A stretch of 64,000 nucleotides of DNA from Geobacteraceae bacterium. Lineage in GTDB: Bacteria; Desulfobacterota; Desulfuromonadia; Geobacterales; Geobacteraceae. The stretch covers positions 79,470-143,469 of the forward strand of contig WSYB01000008.1 of assembly GCA_009773645.1 (NCBI GenBank). Direction: 5' to 3'. The translations under genes and the position numbers were made by a program. The notes under the pieces are model-generated. The model had not been told where the DNA came from. It did no database searches and saw only the letters and a program-made list of their open reading frames with translations. Below are positions 36,039 to 42,776 of the stretch, piece by piece (the stretch's first letter is position 1; every line of letters starts with the position of its first letter).

Positions 36039-36235
36039 CCGTATTTATTGAAATATCTTCACCAAAACTTTCATAGTTAAGCTAATGGACACGCGCCGAC
36101 CCCTGGAATAGAGACCGTGGGAATGTTGAACGGATTTACGGTCAACCGGCGAAATGGAGCATTTATTTTTTTATAAATTTAGATATTTCAAGTATATATG
36201 CCAATATAAAATTGCAGTTAATTGCAATATTTTTA

Positions 36236-36277
36236 TAAACCTAGGAAGATCACGAGAATTCCCACTATAAGGGAGTT
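36236..36277 (+). repeat. 42-base direct repeat, copy 1
   Basis: An exact copy of 38693-38734. It begins TAAACCTAGGAAGATCACG and ends in a small hairpin (AATTCCC, seven-base loop, GGGAGTT). Sequences beyond the final GTT differ between the two copies. It lies 27 bases before the first accessory ORF. Confidence 0.9.
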
Positions 36278-36304
36278 ATGTACTTATATTTGAGGTGTTA
36301 GACG

Positions 36305-37189
36305 ATGAGCTGGCATAAGGAATGGAAGGCAATCGAGGAGTCTATATCTGATTTTAAGGATATCTGCAAAGATTTTGTATCTGCCATGGGTGTGCAAAAC
36401 TCAGACACGTTTGGGACAAAAAAGAACGAGATCCTGCCAATGGCAAGAGAAATAGCGCAGCGTGTTACTACACTCGGCCAGCGCTATAGTTCACAGCTAC
36501 CCAACACAGCTCTTGATCTGATAAAAGGTCTCGATGACCTACACTTTCAGTCGGGATTCACGCCGGTCATGGAAAAAAGCCCTACTACAGTAGCTCACTT
36601 TTCCACAAGATTGCAAAAGTTCAGGTCGGACTTCAACTATTTGACCTCAGATCTGGAAGGAACAGCTGTCAGATTAACAGCTAGAGCATTTATACATTTG
36701 CAACGTTCTATAGTTGCTGACGACTCTATCCGTGAAAAATGGAAAGCCGCGCTTGCTCAGAATGAAATGGCATGCGAGAAGCTTGGGGCTGTCCACCTCC
36801 TACAACATGGCATATGGAGCTTTAAAGTTGATAGCATTGGCGAGCGTACCGATCTCGTGTTGGGAGAACCTCTTAGGGATAAGGCACTGGAAGAAGTTTA
36901 CCTGTCGGCAGAGGGTCTAGTTTTAACCGAATGGAAGACGGCTACTCAGTCTAATAGCAAGCAAAGGTATCAAGAGGCTTTTGGCCAAGCAGAGCGATAT
37001 GCACGCGGGTCGTTAGCCGCTATAGAGTTGAAGGGTTACCGTTACCTTGTGATCGTATCCACAGGATTTCTTAACGACGTCCCAAATGACTTCGAAAAGG
37101 ACGGAATCATTTACAGGTACATCAACATCGCGGTCGATCCGTCATCCCCATCTACTCAGGCACGCAAGAGACCTGCAAAACGGACATAA
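36305..37189 (+). CDS. Cassette ORF 1: unknown, possible PD-(D/E)XK nuclease
   Basis: A 294-aa protein I do not recognise. The first 150 residues look helical. The C-terminal part has a pattern compatible with a restriction-endonuclease-like fold: Asp183 in ERTDLVLGEP, then Glu209-Trp-Lys211 in LVLTEWKTAT, and FGQAERYARG about 15 residues later, resembling the QxxxY element of PD-(D/E)XK enzymes. If real, it could be a nuclease effector, a common kind of defence cassette. GAGGTG precedes the start. The stop codon falls within an attC-like site, as is typical of gene cassettes. AT-rich compared with its neighbours. Confidence 0.6.
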   Translation: MSWHKEWKAIEESISDFKDICKDFVSAMGVQNSDTFGTKKNEILPMAREIAQRVTTLGQRYSSQLPNTALDLIKGLDDLHFQSGFTPVMEKSPTTVAHFSTRLQKFRSDFNYLTSDLEGTAVRLTARAFIHLQRSIVADDSIREKWKAALAQNEMACEKLGAVHLLQHGIWSFKVDSIGERTDLVLGEPLRDKALEEVYLSAEGLVLTEWKTATQSNSKQRYQEAFGQAERYARGSLAAIELKGYRYLVIVSTGFLNDVPNDFEKDGIIYRYINIAVDPSSPSTQARKRPAKRT

Positions 37190-37243
37190 CTAGCGGCGAC
37201 ACGCGGTCTTCGCTGCGCTCTGCCGGTGCGCCTTGAGTTACCT
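37184..37243 (+). other. attC-like site 1
   Basis: R''-like ACATAAC and R'-like GTTACCT bracket an inverted repeat. GGCG-A-CAC-G-CGG (37195-37206) pairs with CCGGTGCGCC (37223-37232), leaving two extrahelical bases on one strand, the hallmark of attC folding. The R' core matches the GTTRRRY consensus only partly. Confidence 0.55.
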
Positions 37244-37260
37244 GAAAGAATGGAGAATCC

Positions 37261-38079
37261 ATGTGCTATTGGTGTATGCCGGAAGATTCGAAGTGCGAGT
37301 GGGTAAAGTTGGTTAATTTTATGAAGATTTACAATGAGGCGACAGCAAAGGAGTTTGTTCTCAAACAGTGCCTTGACGTTTTCGAAAGAACCATTCCACA
37401 ACCTGAGATTTTAGCTGAAGACAAAGCCAATGGAGAAGAATTGGTTGTGGAGCACAAAATTGTTTCATGGCCTCCAGATCATCTTCAGAAGCACCGGGCA
37501 CACCATCTTTTTATGGACACTTTCGCAGAACAACTCAGAAATGAATTCACAGACGATGTATATGTGATTGAAGTCAATGCGAAAGACGTTGAAGTCGCGA
37601 AAAGGGATACTTTAAGAATCGTTGGAGAGATAGCAGTATTAATCCGTCAAAACAAGGATTTTATCCTTACAAATTCTGGAGCAAGTAACAAGACGCCAAT
37701 CCCGTGGGTTTTCAGGAGAGTCAGTGACTATGAGCGAGACGAAGAGGATGTTCCGGACGCAGGTGTAGGTGTTGTTATAAACAAAGACGAGGATTTTGGA
37801 GCTTTCTCAGATCTGAACATGGCAACTGCTGAAAAGGCAGTTCAGGAGATGTTGGGAAAACATCTACAGCAAGCTTCAATAAAGTTTCAGACTTTCAACA
37901 CCCATATTCGGATCTTTGTTACAGAAGCATACAGCAACAACGCTTTAGTGGACAATGAGCTTATAGAAAAGGTCGTTGCAAAGATAAACATCCCTGAAAA
38001 CATAGATGAAATATGGGTTGGCTTGCCTCGCTGGGTAAGTGAGTACGACTATGTTCCTTACTACCGCCGAATAAAGTGA
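37261..38079 (+). CDS. Cassette ORF 2: unknown protein
   Basis: A 272-aa protein of no family I can name. It has EELVVEHKIVSWPPDHLQKH near the N terminus (an ExK pair but without a matching Asp pattern that convinces me), a central VVINKDEDFGAFSDL and a C-terminal IWVGLPRWVSEYDYVPYY. No signal peptide or membrane helix. ATG at 37261 has GGAG six bases upstream and follows the attC-like core by 18 bases; an internal ATG at 37321 is an alternative. Confidence 0.6.
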   Translation: MCYWCMPEDSKCEWVKLVNFMKIYNEATAKEFVLKQCLDVFERTIPQPEILAEDKANGEELVVEHKIVSWPPDHLQKHRAHHLFMDTFAEQLRNEFTDDVYVIEVNAKDVEVAKRDTLRIVGEIAVLIRQNKDFILTNSGASNKTPIPWVFRRVSDYERDEEDVPDAGVGVVINKDEDFGAFSDLNMATAEKAVQEMLGKHLQQASIKFQTFNTHIRIFVTEAYSNNALVDNELIEKVVAKINIPENIDEIWVGLPRWVSEYDYVPYYRRIK

Positions 38080-38087
38080 GGAGGCAC

Positions 38088-38155
38088 AGCTAACAACGGC
38101 GCAGACACTGTCGCGGCATACCCCGCCGCGCAGGTCACGCCGCGACACGTTGGTC
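38088..38155 (+). other. attC-like site 2
   Basis: R''-like AGCTAAC (38088-38094) and R'-like GTTGGTC (38149-38155), each one mismatch from consensus. Inside, TGTCGCGGC (38109-38117) and GCCGCGACA (38139-38147) are a perfect 9-base inverted repeat. The next ORF starts 24 bases after R' with AGGAAGAGG before it. Confidence 0.65.
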
Positions 38156-38178
38156 AAACAAGATAGGAAGAGGTTCAA

Positions 38179-38619
38179 ATGCTTAGCGCACTACGAAATC
38201 TTGCGGAAAATACGATTCAAAACTCGATGAAGGTTCTTATACGAAGTCTCCCATTCGAGAATAAACTCACTACTGAGGAATATTTCGTCGAACCCACCCT
38301 TGCAGGCGCAAACGGTGAGACAGTAGAGATTGATGACATTGCAGCTCGAGCCCGTGGCGTTATGATCATTGGGGCTCCAGGTAGTGGTAAAACTACACTT
38401 CTTCGTTTCCTCGCGAATAGGCAGGCTACTGATTTTCTTGCAGGCAAACAACAACGGTGCCCTCTTTTCATTCCAGCAACCCAGCTTCACGCCTCAACCG
38501 CAAAGAATACTGATCTGCCAACCCTAGTCGCTACAGTGATGTTGAATACTTTCTCGGGTCATGATCTTGAAAATGTCATCGCTGGTTCCTGCAGGAGCGC
38601 CATTCGGGTCAGGCCTTGA
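38179..38619 (+). pseudogene. Cassette ORF 3: NACHT-type ATPase, truncated
   Basis: A 146-aa remnant of a larger STAND/NACHT NTPase. The P-loop MIIGAPGSGKTTLLRFLA is complete, preceded by YFVEPTLAGANGE as in NACHT proteins of the Avs/NLR-like sort. The frame ends soon after (ENVIAGSCRSAIRVRP) where a REP-like inverted repeat starts, so the Walker B, arginine-sensing and C-terminal sensor parts are lost. Full-length relatives are known phage-defence sensors. The last about 14 codons come from the inserted repeat. Almost surely non-functional as a sensor. Confidence 0.7.
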
Positions 38620-38663
38620 AGATTTGAAGATGTTTGGAAGTTCAAGTCTTCAAGGCCTGACCC
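38606..38663. repeat. REP-like inverted repeat that truncates the NACHT gene
   Basis: GGGTCAGGCCTTGAAGA (38606-38622) and TCTTCAAGGCCTGACCC (38647-38663) are a perfect 17-base inverted repeat. The GGGTCAGGxCTTGAA string is like REP elements moved by IS200-type (RAYT) transposases. It is followed by two tandem copies of TGACCCCACGGACTTCC. Confidence 0.7.
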
Positions 38664-38692
38664 CACGGACTTCCTTGACCCCACGGACTTCC

Positions 38693-38734
38693 TAAACCTA
38701 GGAAGATCACGAGAATTCCCACTATAAGGGAGTT
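38693..38734 (+). repeat. 42-base direct repeat, copy 2
   Basis: Identical to 36236-36277. It ends 11 bases before the DUF2971 gene. The pair brackets 2.4 kb that holds cassette ORFs 1 to 3. Confidence 0.9.
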
Positions 38735-38745
38735 GGCAGGCGAGT

Positions 38746-39450
38746 ATGATAACTTTATATAAATATAGACCTTTCAATGATTTTCTTAAGCCCATCATCC
38801 TGTCACAGAAGATATGGTTTCCAACCAGAGCAAGACTTAATGATCCAGAAGACTTGCAGCTAAACCTTATTAATGATGTAGATGCTGAAATATATCGCCA
38901 GCACCTTATCAGCAGAGCTGAAGAGATATCAATGCCGCGCAAGCTCTTAAAGTACAATTTGAAAAGGGGGTTTGCGGCAAATGGGGAGATCTCAGCCGAG
39001 GCCAAGAAAAAAATTGGGAGATCACAAACCATTCTTCAGCAGCAATTCGACAGTCTCGGCATTCTCTCTTTGTCAGACGCAAAAAATAGTTCGGTTTTAT
39101 GGGAACGATATGGAGATCAAGAGAAGGGTGTTTGCATTTCATTCAGGATGGAAGTGACAGAAACCTTAGTGAAAGTAGAGTACGAAACCCCGCGACCACA
39201 ACTGAGACTTAGCGAGCTATTGCTTTGTCCCCATGCAGACAAGGTGCTTATCAAAATCTTGAAAACAAAAACTACAAAATGGAGCGAAGAATCGGAATGG
39301 CGATATTTCTTAAAGAAGGGCAATAATGAATTCCCTTTTCTCGGAGCTATTGAGACGATAATGCTTGGAAAGAAAATGAGCGATGCAAACCGACAAATTA
39401 TCGCACATTGGGTGGCTGCGGCCAACCGGCCGATTGTTATTGAGGAGTAG
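38746..39450 (+). CDS. Cassette ORF 4: DUF2971 protein
   Basis: A 234-aa DUF2971 protein: YKYRPFNDFLKPIILSQKIWFP at the N terminus compresses to the family marks LYKYRPF and IWFPTRARLNDPED, then GILSLSDAKNSSVLWERYGD and GVCISFRM, and WSEESEWRYF. The family is frequent in mobile and defence regions but its activity is not known. No membrane or signal segment. An attC-like site follows its stop by 20 bases. Confidence 0.75.
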   Translation: MITLYKYRPFNDFLKPIILSQKIWFPTRARLNDPEDLQLNLINDVDAEIYRQHLISRAEEISMPRKLLKYNLKRGFAANGEISAEAKKKIGRSQTILQQQFDSLGILSLSDAKNSSVLWERYGDQEKGVCISFRMEVTETLVKVEYETPRPQLRLSELLLCPHADKVLIKILKTKTTKWSEESEWRYFLKKGNNEFPFLGAIETIMLGKKMSDANRQIIAHWVAAANRPIVIEE

Positions 39451-39470
39451 GAACGGAAAGAGGGTAATGT

Positions 39471-39531
39471 TGCTAACCAGAAAGTTGGACCGGGCCGAAA
39501 ACCTGCCCGGTCAACTTCATGTCCGTTGAAC
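39471..39531 (+). other. attC-like site 3 (best match)
   Basis: R''-like TGCTAAC (39471-39477) and R' GTTGAAC (39525-39531), which fits GTTRRRY fully. AAGTTGGACCGGGC (39482-39495) pairs with GCCCGGTCAACTT (39505-39517) with a single extra G left unpaired, exactly the asymmetry used by integron integrases to choose the attC strand. About 61 bases in all. Confidence 0.75.
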
Positions 39532-39547
39532 CACAAAGAGGTAGTCA

Positions 39548-40060
39548 ATGAGTACAGAAGACAGTAGGACACCTGAACGGCTATTAGTTATTGGCTGCAC
39601 TTCTTTTGCTGGCCTCGACTCAATTGCATGGGATGATCAAATTGTGCCAAACATACCTGACTATGATTTGATTGTCGTATCAGTTCCACACATAACCAAA
39701 GATTTTTTAGCGACAGTTAAGGGACAATTCTTTAAGGATATGCGGAGAGCTTTAGTACGTTTTCTTCATTCCGGAGGGAAAATGATTGTTCTGGTATCAC
39801 CCAGACTCTCAGTAAATCGCAAGTCGCTTTATCCAGAACACGTATCAAACATCAATTGGTGCCCCATTTCATACGATGCCCCAAATGAAGCAGGCAAGAG
39901 TATTGTTGAAAAAAATGTAATGTATCCGTCATACCTTAGAAGAATGGTGGAGTGGCCTTTTTTACTGACAATTCCAGGTTCCTGTCTGAGTGATGAATTG
40001 ACAGATTTTTATGGTGCAACTCACAACACCAAATATAGAATCCCACTAGGGGGGCTTTAG
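39548..40060 (+). CDS. Cassette ORF 5: unknown, possibly truncated
   Basis: A 170-aa protein without a family I can name. RLLVIGCTSFAGLDSI and YDLIVVSVPHITKDFL, then LVRFLHSGGKMIVLVSP, look like an alternating beta-alpha fold, so a Rossmann-like or glycosyltransferase/amidotransferase-like start is possible. The end (KYRIPLGGL) runs into GGGGGACATTCTTTTC, a string typical of REP-like elements, so the C terminus may have been replaced. The start lies 16 bases after attC site 3 with AGAGGT before it. Confidence 0.5.
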   Translation: MSTEDSRTPERLLVIGCTSFAGLDSIAWDDQIVPNIPDYDLIVVSVPHITKDFLATVKGQFFKDMRRALVRFLHSGGKMIVLVSPRLSVNRKSLYPEHVSNINWCPISYDAPNEAGKSIVEKNVMYPSYLRRMVEWPFLLTIPGSCLSDELTDFYGATHNTKYRIPLGGL

Positions 40061-40150
40061 GGGGACATTCTTTTCTATTTATCTAAATTATAGACAACAT
40101 CGTCCCCTTTTGCCTTCTCATTGGTTTGCCCCAGTACTTTGGGCGCAATA

Positions 40151-40456
40151 TCAGGCGTGAGAGCTGTTGACGTTCCACTTATGAATCGCGGACAGACTTT
40201 CCGACTCTGAATTCTCGATTTCCTCGGTATCGTAGTCAGCCTGAAGGCCAAGCCAGAAACCGGCGCTGGTGCCAAAAAACCGAGCCAGGCGGACGGCAGT
40301 GCCAGCGGTGATAGCCCGCTTGCCGTTACAGATGGCGGAGATTCTCGGCTCCGGAACTCCGATTTCCTTTGCCAAGCGGTACTGACTTATCCCCAGCGGG
40401 ATCAGGAATTCTTCCCGAAGAACTTCGCCGGGATGGATATTGGGAAGTTTTTTCAT
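40151..40456 (-). CDS. higA: HigA-family antitoxin (XRE HTH)
   Basis: A 101-aa protein: IHPGEVLREEFLIPLGISQYRLAKEIGV with the HTH continuing EPRISAICNGKRAIT, then WLGLQADYD. In short pieces these are HPGEVLREEF, SQYRLAKEIGV and FWLGLQADYD, the standard HigA marks. It binds the HigB toxin and represses the operon. It follows higB by four bases, in the toxin-first order of higBA. Confidence 0.88.
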   Translation of the reverse strand: MKKLPNIHPGEVLREEFLIPLGISQYRLAKEIGVPEPRISAICNGKRAITAGTAVRLARFFGTSAGFWLGLQADYDTEEIENSESESLSAIHKWNVNSSHA

Positions 40457-40460
40457 GCTG

Positions 40461-40748
40461 TCACCTCAATGAATAGTCGCATATTTCGACACGGTTGGCC
40501 GTTCCGTCGTTCCAGACAAAGCAGACGCGCCACTGGTCATTGATCCTTATGCTCCACTGTCCGTCGCGGTCGCCGGAGAGCTTTTCCAGACGGTTTTGCG
40601 GAGGAACTCGAAGGTCGTCTATCCGGCGGGCGTTGTTCAGCATACGCAGCTTACGCCGCGCTACTGCCTGAATATGGGTCGGGAGACGGCGGGAAAAATC
40701 TCCTTCCCAGATTTTTCGAGTTTCGTTGTCATGGAACGAGGCGATCAT
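40461..40748 (-). CDS. higB: HigB-family toxin (RelE-like)
   Basis: A 95-aa HigB toxin: MIASFHDNETRKIWEGDFSR at the N terminus, LNNARRIDDLRVPPQNRLEK in the middle, SIRINDQWRVCFVW and the end VEICDYSLR. HigB cleaves translated mRNA on the ribosome. I start it at 40748 because the family begins MI(A/K)SF; the frame is open to 40790 but reads unlike the family. The pair lies against the direction of the cassette array and the his genes. Confidence 0.88.
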   Translation of the reverse strand: MIASFHDNETRKIWEGDFSRRLPTHIQAVARRKLRMLNNARRIDDLRVPPQNRLEKLSGDRDGQWSIRINDQWRVCFVWNDGTANRVEICDYSLR

Positions 40749-40970
40749 GATTGAAATACTAACGCAAAACGAAAGCAAGATCAACAACAATAACGTCAGA
40801 CGAATGCAGAGGAAAAATCAGCTTCACCTGGAAAACTATGTTGCCAATAAGGGCGTGACCTGCGCGGCAAGTCGAACTAATGTGCTGGCAGCTGAACAAA
40901 AAATAGGTTATATTCCTGAAGCTTGCCGGCCTCAATTTTTACGGTTAAATACAAAGAGGTGAAATTGCCG

Positions 40971-41306
40971 ATGAACATGCAACACGACGACATCCTTCAA
41001 TCCATCTATCAGGTCATCCAGGAGCGCAAGACGCATCCCTCCGAGAAATCCTACACCGCTTCCCTGATGCAGAAGGGGATCGACAAGATTCTGAAGAAGG
41101 TGGGGGAGGAAGCCGCGGAGCTCATCATTGCCGGCAAGGGTGGCGCACGGCAGGAGATCGTCTATGAAACTGCCGACCTTTTTTTTCATGCACTGCTCCT
41201 GCTCGGGTTTTACGATATCGAGCCCGAGGAGATTTACCGCGAACTGCGGCGCCGTTTCGGGATCTCCGGGATAGAAGAGAAAGCATCGCGGGATGAAGGA
41301 AAATAG
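40971..41306 (+). CDS. hisE: Phosphoribosyl-ATP pyrophosphatase
   Basis: A 111-aa all-helical MazG-type enzyme that hydrolyses phosphoribosyl-ATP to phosphoribosyl-AMP, the second step of histidine synthesis. Key residues are in KKVGEEAAELIIAGK and EIVYETADLFFHALLLL (metal-binding Glu and Asp). It is free-standing, not fused to HisI; hisI itself is not in the window. ATG at 40971 fits the family start. It has been parted from hisF by 5.1 kb of foreign sequence, so it now needs its own promoter. Confidence 0.93.
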   Translation: MNMQHDDILQSIYQVIQERKTHPSEKSYTASLMQKGIDKILKKVGEEAAELIIAGKGGARQEIVYETADLFFHALLLLGFYDIEPEEIYRELRRRFGISGIEEKASRDEGK

Positions 41307-41328
41307 TTGAAAATCCGTAAATTTCCCT

Positions 41329-41356
41329 TGACAACACATTTGCAGGTGTTAGAATG
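41329..41356 (+). promoter_or_regulatory. Sigma-70 promoter before rpsU
   Basis: TTGACA (41329-41334), 16-base spacer, TAGAAT (41351-41356). About 80 bases before rpsU, the classical place for the promoter of the rpsU-dnaG-rpoD (macromolecular synthesis) operon. Confidence 0.7.
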
Positions 41357-41438
41357 CTTTTTCTTTAAAAGAAAATAGGCCGGCTTACCCTTTGTTATTT
41401 AGGCATTAAATTTAGATACAGGAGGGAGGGGAATATGG

Positions 41439-41636
41439 ATGCCGGGAATAAAGGTAAAAGAAACTGAATCTTTTGAGCTTGTGCTGAAGAAGTTCAAAAA
41501 ACAGTGCGAGAAGGCGGGCATTCTCTCTGAAGTGCGCAAGAGAGAACATTTCGAAAAGCCTAGTATCAAGCGGAAGAAAAAGGCTATTGCGGCTCGCAAA
41601 AGGGCACTGAAAAAACAGCGCAAGATGATGGAGTAA
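41439..41636 (+). CDS. rpsU: Ribosomal protein S21
   Basis: A 65-aa S21: [32 protein letters not shown] and the basic tail [18 protein letters not shown]21 assists initiation on the 30S subunit. Strong GGAGGGAGGGG site upstream. First gene of the rpsU-yqeY-cvpA-dnaG-rpoD run. Confidence 0.95.
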   Translation: MPGIKVKETESFELVLKKFKKQCEKAGILSEVRKREHFEKPSIKRKKKAIAARKRALKKQRKMME

Positions 41637-41642
41637 TTCCGT

Positions 41643-42086
41643 ATGTCGCTGCGGGAAAGACTAACAGAGGAAATGAAAGTGGCCATGAAGGCCAAGGCCG
41701 ACCTCAAGCTTTCCACCATCCGTCTGATCCGTTCAGCGGTCAAGAACAAAGAAATCGATTTGAAGCGGGAACTGGACGACCAGGGAATCGTGGAAGTTAT
41801 TTCAACTCTGGCCAAGCAGCGCAGGGAATCCATCCGGCTTTTCAATGAGGCCGGGCGGCAAGACCTGGTGGAGAAGGAAGAGAAGGAGCTTGTTACGCTT
41901 CTTGACTTTCTCCCGCAGCAGTTGAGCCGTGAAGAGGTTGCGGACCTCGTTGTTAAGGTCGTTGCCGAGTGCGGCGCCCAGGGAGGAAAAGATATGGGGC
42001 GGGTGATGAAGGCCTTGGCGCCCCATATCGCAGGCCGTGCCGATGGGAAGATGGTCAGCGAAGTGGTAAAAGAGAAGCTTGGCTAG
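41643..42086 (+). CDS. GatB/YqeY-domain protein
   Basis: A 147-aa YqeY-like protein, related to the C-terminal tRNA-binding domain of GatB. Family marks are LRERLTEEMKVAMKAK, IRLIRSAVKNKEIDL, DFLPQQLSREEV and KDMGRVMKALAPHIAGRADG. It probably binds tRNA or RNA; its exact role is not known. Seven bases after rpsU, so co-transcribed. Confidence 0.9.
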   Translation: MSLRERLTEEMKVAMKAKADLKLSTIRLIRSAVKNKEIDLKRELDDQGIVEVISTLAKQRRESIRLFNEAGRQDLVEKEEKELVTLLDFLPQQLSREEVADLVVKVVAECGAQGGKDMGRVMKALAPHIAGRADGKMVSEVVKEKLG

Positions 42087-42203
42087 TCTGCGGTCCTGAA
42101 GGTCTCGTATTTTAGCACGTGCAGAAAATTCTTGATATATTTGGTGGGGGCGATTCTTGTGATTGCCCCTACTTTTACTTTATGGGTATCTTGGGTGCAT
42201 GGA

Positions 42204-42704
42204 ATGAGCCTCGTTGACATCCTTATCTGGGCCGTTTTACTTTTATTTGTGGTGAAGGGCTTAATGAAAGGCTTGGTACGAGAGGTTTGTTCACTTCTCG
42301 GACTGGTTGCCGGGGGATGGGCAGCCTTTAAATACTGCCATTACCTTGCCGAGGCCGTCAGGTCGTTTATTCGTCTTCCTCAACATGTGACGCTGGTCCT
42401 CTCGTTTCTCCTCATCTTCTTCATACTGGGTCTGCTTTTTTATTTTTTCGGACATCTGCTTACCGTTGTTTTCAAGATCATGCTGATGGGAGGGGTAAAC
42501 CGCGTCGGTGGTGGTGTTTTCGGCCTTTTGGAAGGGGCCTTCATCCTCTGCATGGTCCTCTATTTATGTACCACGAAGCCGATGCCGGAAAAGCTGAAGG
42601 GATATCTTTTGCGCTCCAGGACCGCACAAACCTTCATCCAGTCGGGCCACGAGATAGTTGCCGGCTGGGAGGGGGGCGCACATCGGGCAAAGCCTCTCAA
42701 CTAA
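42204..42704 (+). CDS. CvpA-family membrane protein
   Basis: A 166-aa protein with four likely helices and the CvpA start SLVDILIWAVLLLFVVKGLM, RGLxREVxSLLG-like GLVREVCSLLGLVAGGWAA and the later NRVGGGVFGLLEGAFIL. CvpA proteins help with envelope integrity and colicin V release in E. coli. I use ATG at 42204 as the one that aligns with the family; an in-frame ATG at 42132 would add a hydrophobic 24-residue extension. Confidence 0.85.
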   Translation: MSLVDILIWAVLLLFVVKGLMKGLVREVCSLLGLVAGGWAAFKYCHYLAEAVRSFIRLPQHVTLVLSFLLIFFILGLLFYFFGHLLTVVFKIMLMGGVNRVGGGVFGLLEGAFILCMVLYLCTTKPMPEKLKGYLLRSRTAQTFIQSGHEIVAGWEGGAHRAKPLN

Positions 42705-42776
42705 CTGTCCCCACTGCAGCCCGGGGCGCCGTGAGCCGGGAAAGCAATGACCGTGGCCCATTGTTAAAGGTTAAAG

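Larger units (their letters stand above)
36278..40060 (+). mobile_element. Integrase-less integron cassette array (CALIN-type), proposed
   Basis: Five plus-strand ORFs, each with a short leader, and three attC-like sites at their 3' ends (37184-37243, 38088-38155, 39471-39531). ORFs are base-composition outliers: more AT-rich than the his and dnaG genes around them. No integron integrase is seen in the window, hence the CALIN reading. The array separates hisF from hisE. Confidence 0.65.

Noticed and set aside
40087..40140. Minus-strand reading RPKYWGKP, like the C-terminal end of a ParE toxin, just beyond higA
   Set aside because: Only about 15 residues fit and no start or upstream homology is visible. 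It could be a toxin remnant or chance.
40726..40962. 78-codon plus-strand frame between higB and hisE
   Set aside because: It overlaps the higB start, has an Asn/Lys/Gln-rich translation and no ribosome site. More likely leader sequence of hisE.
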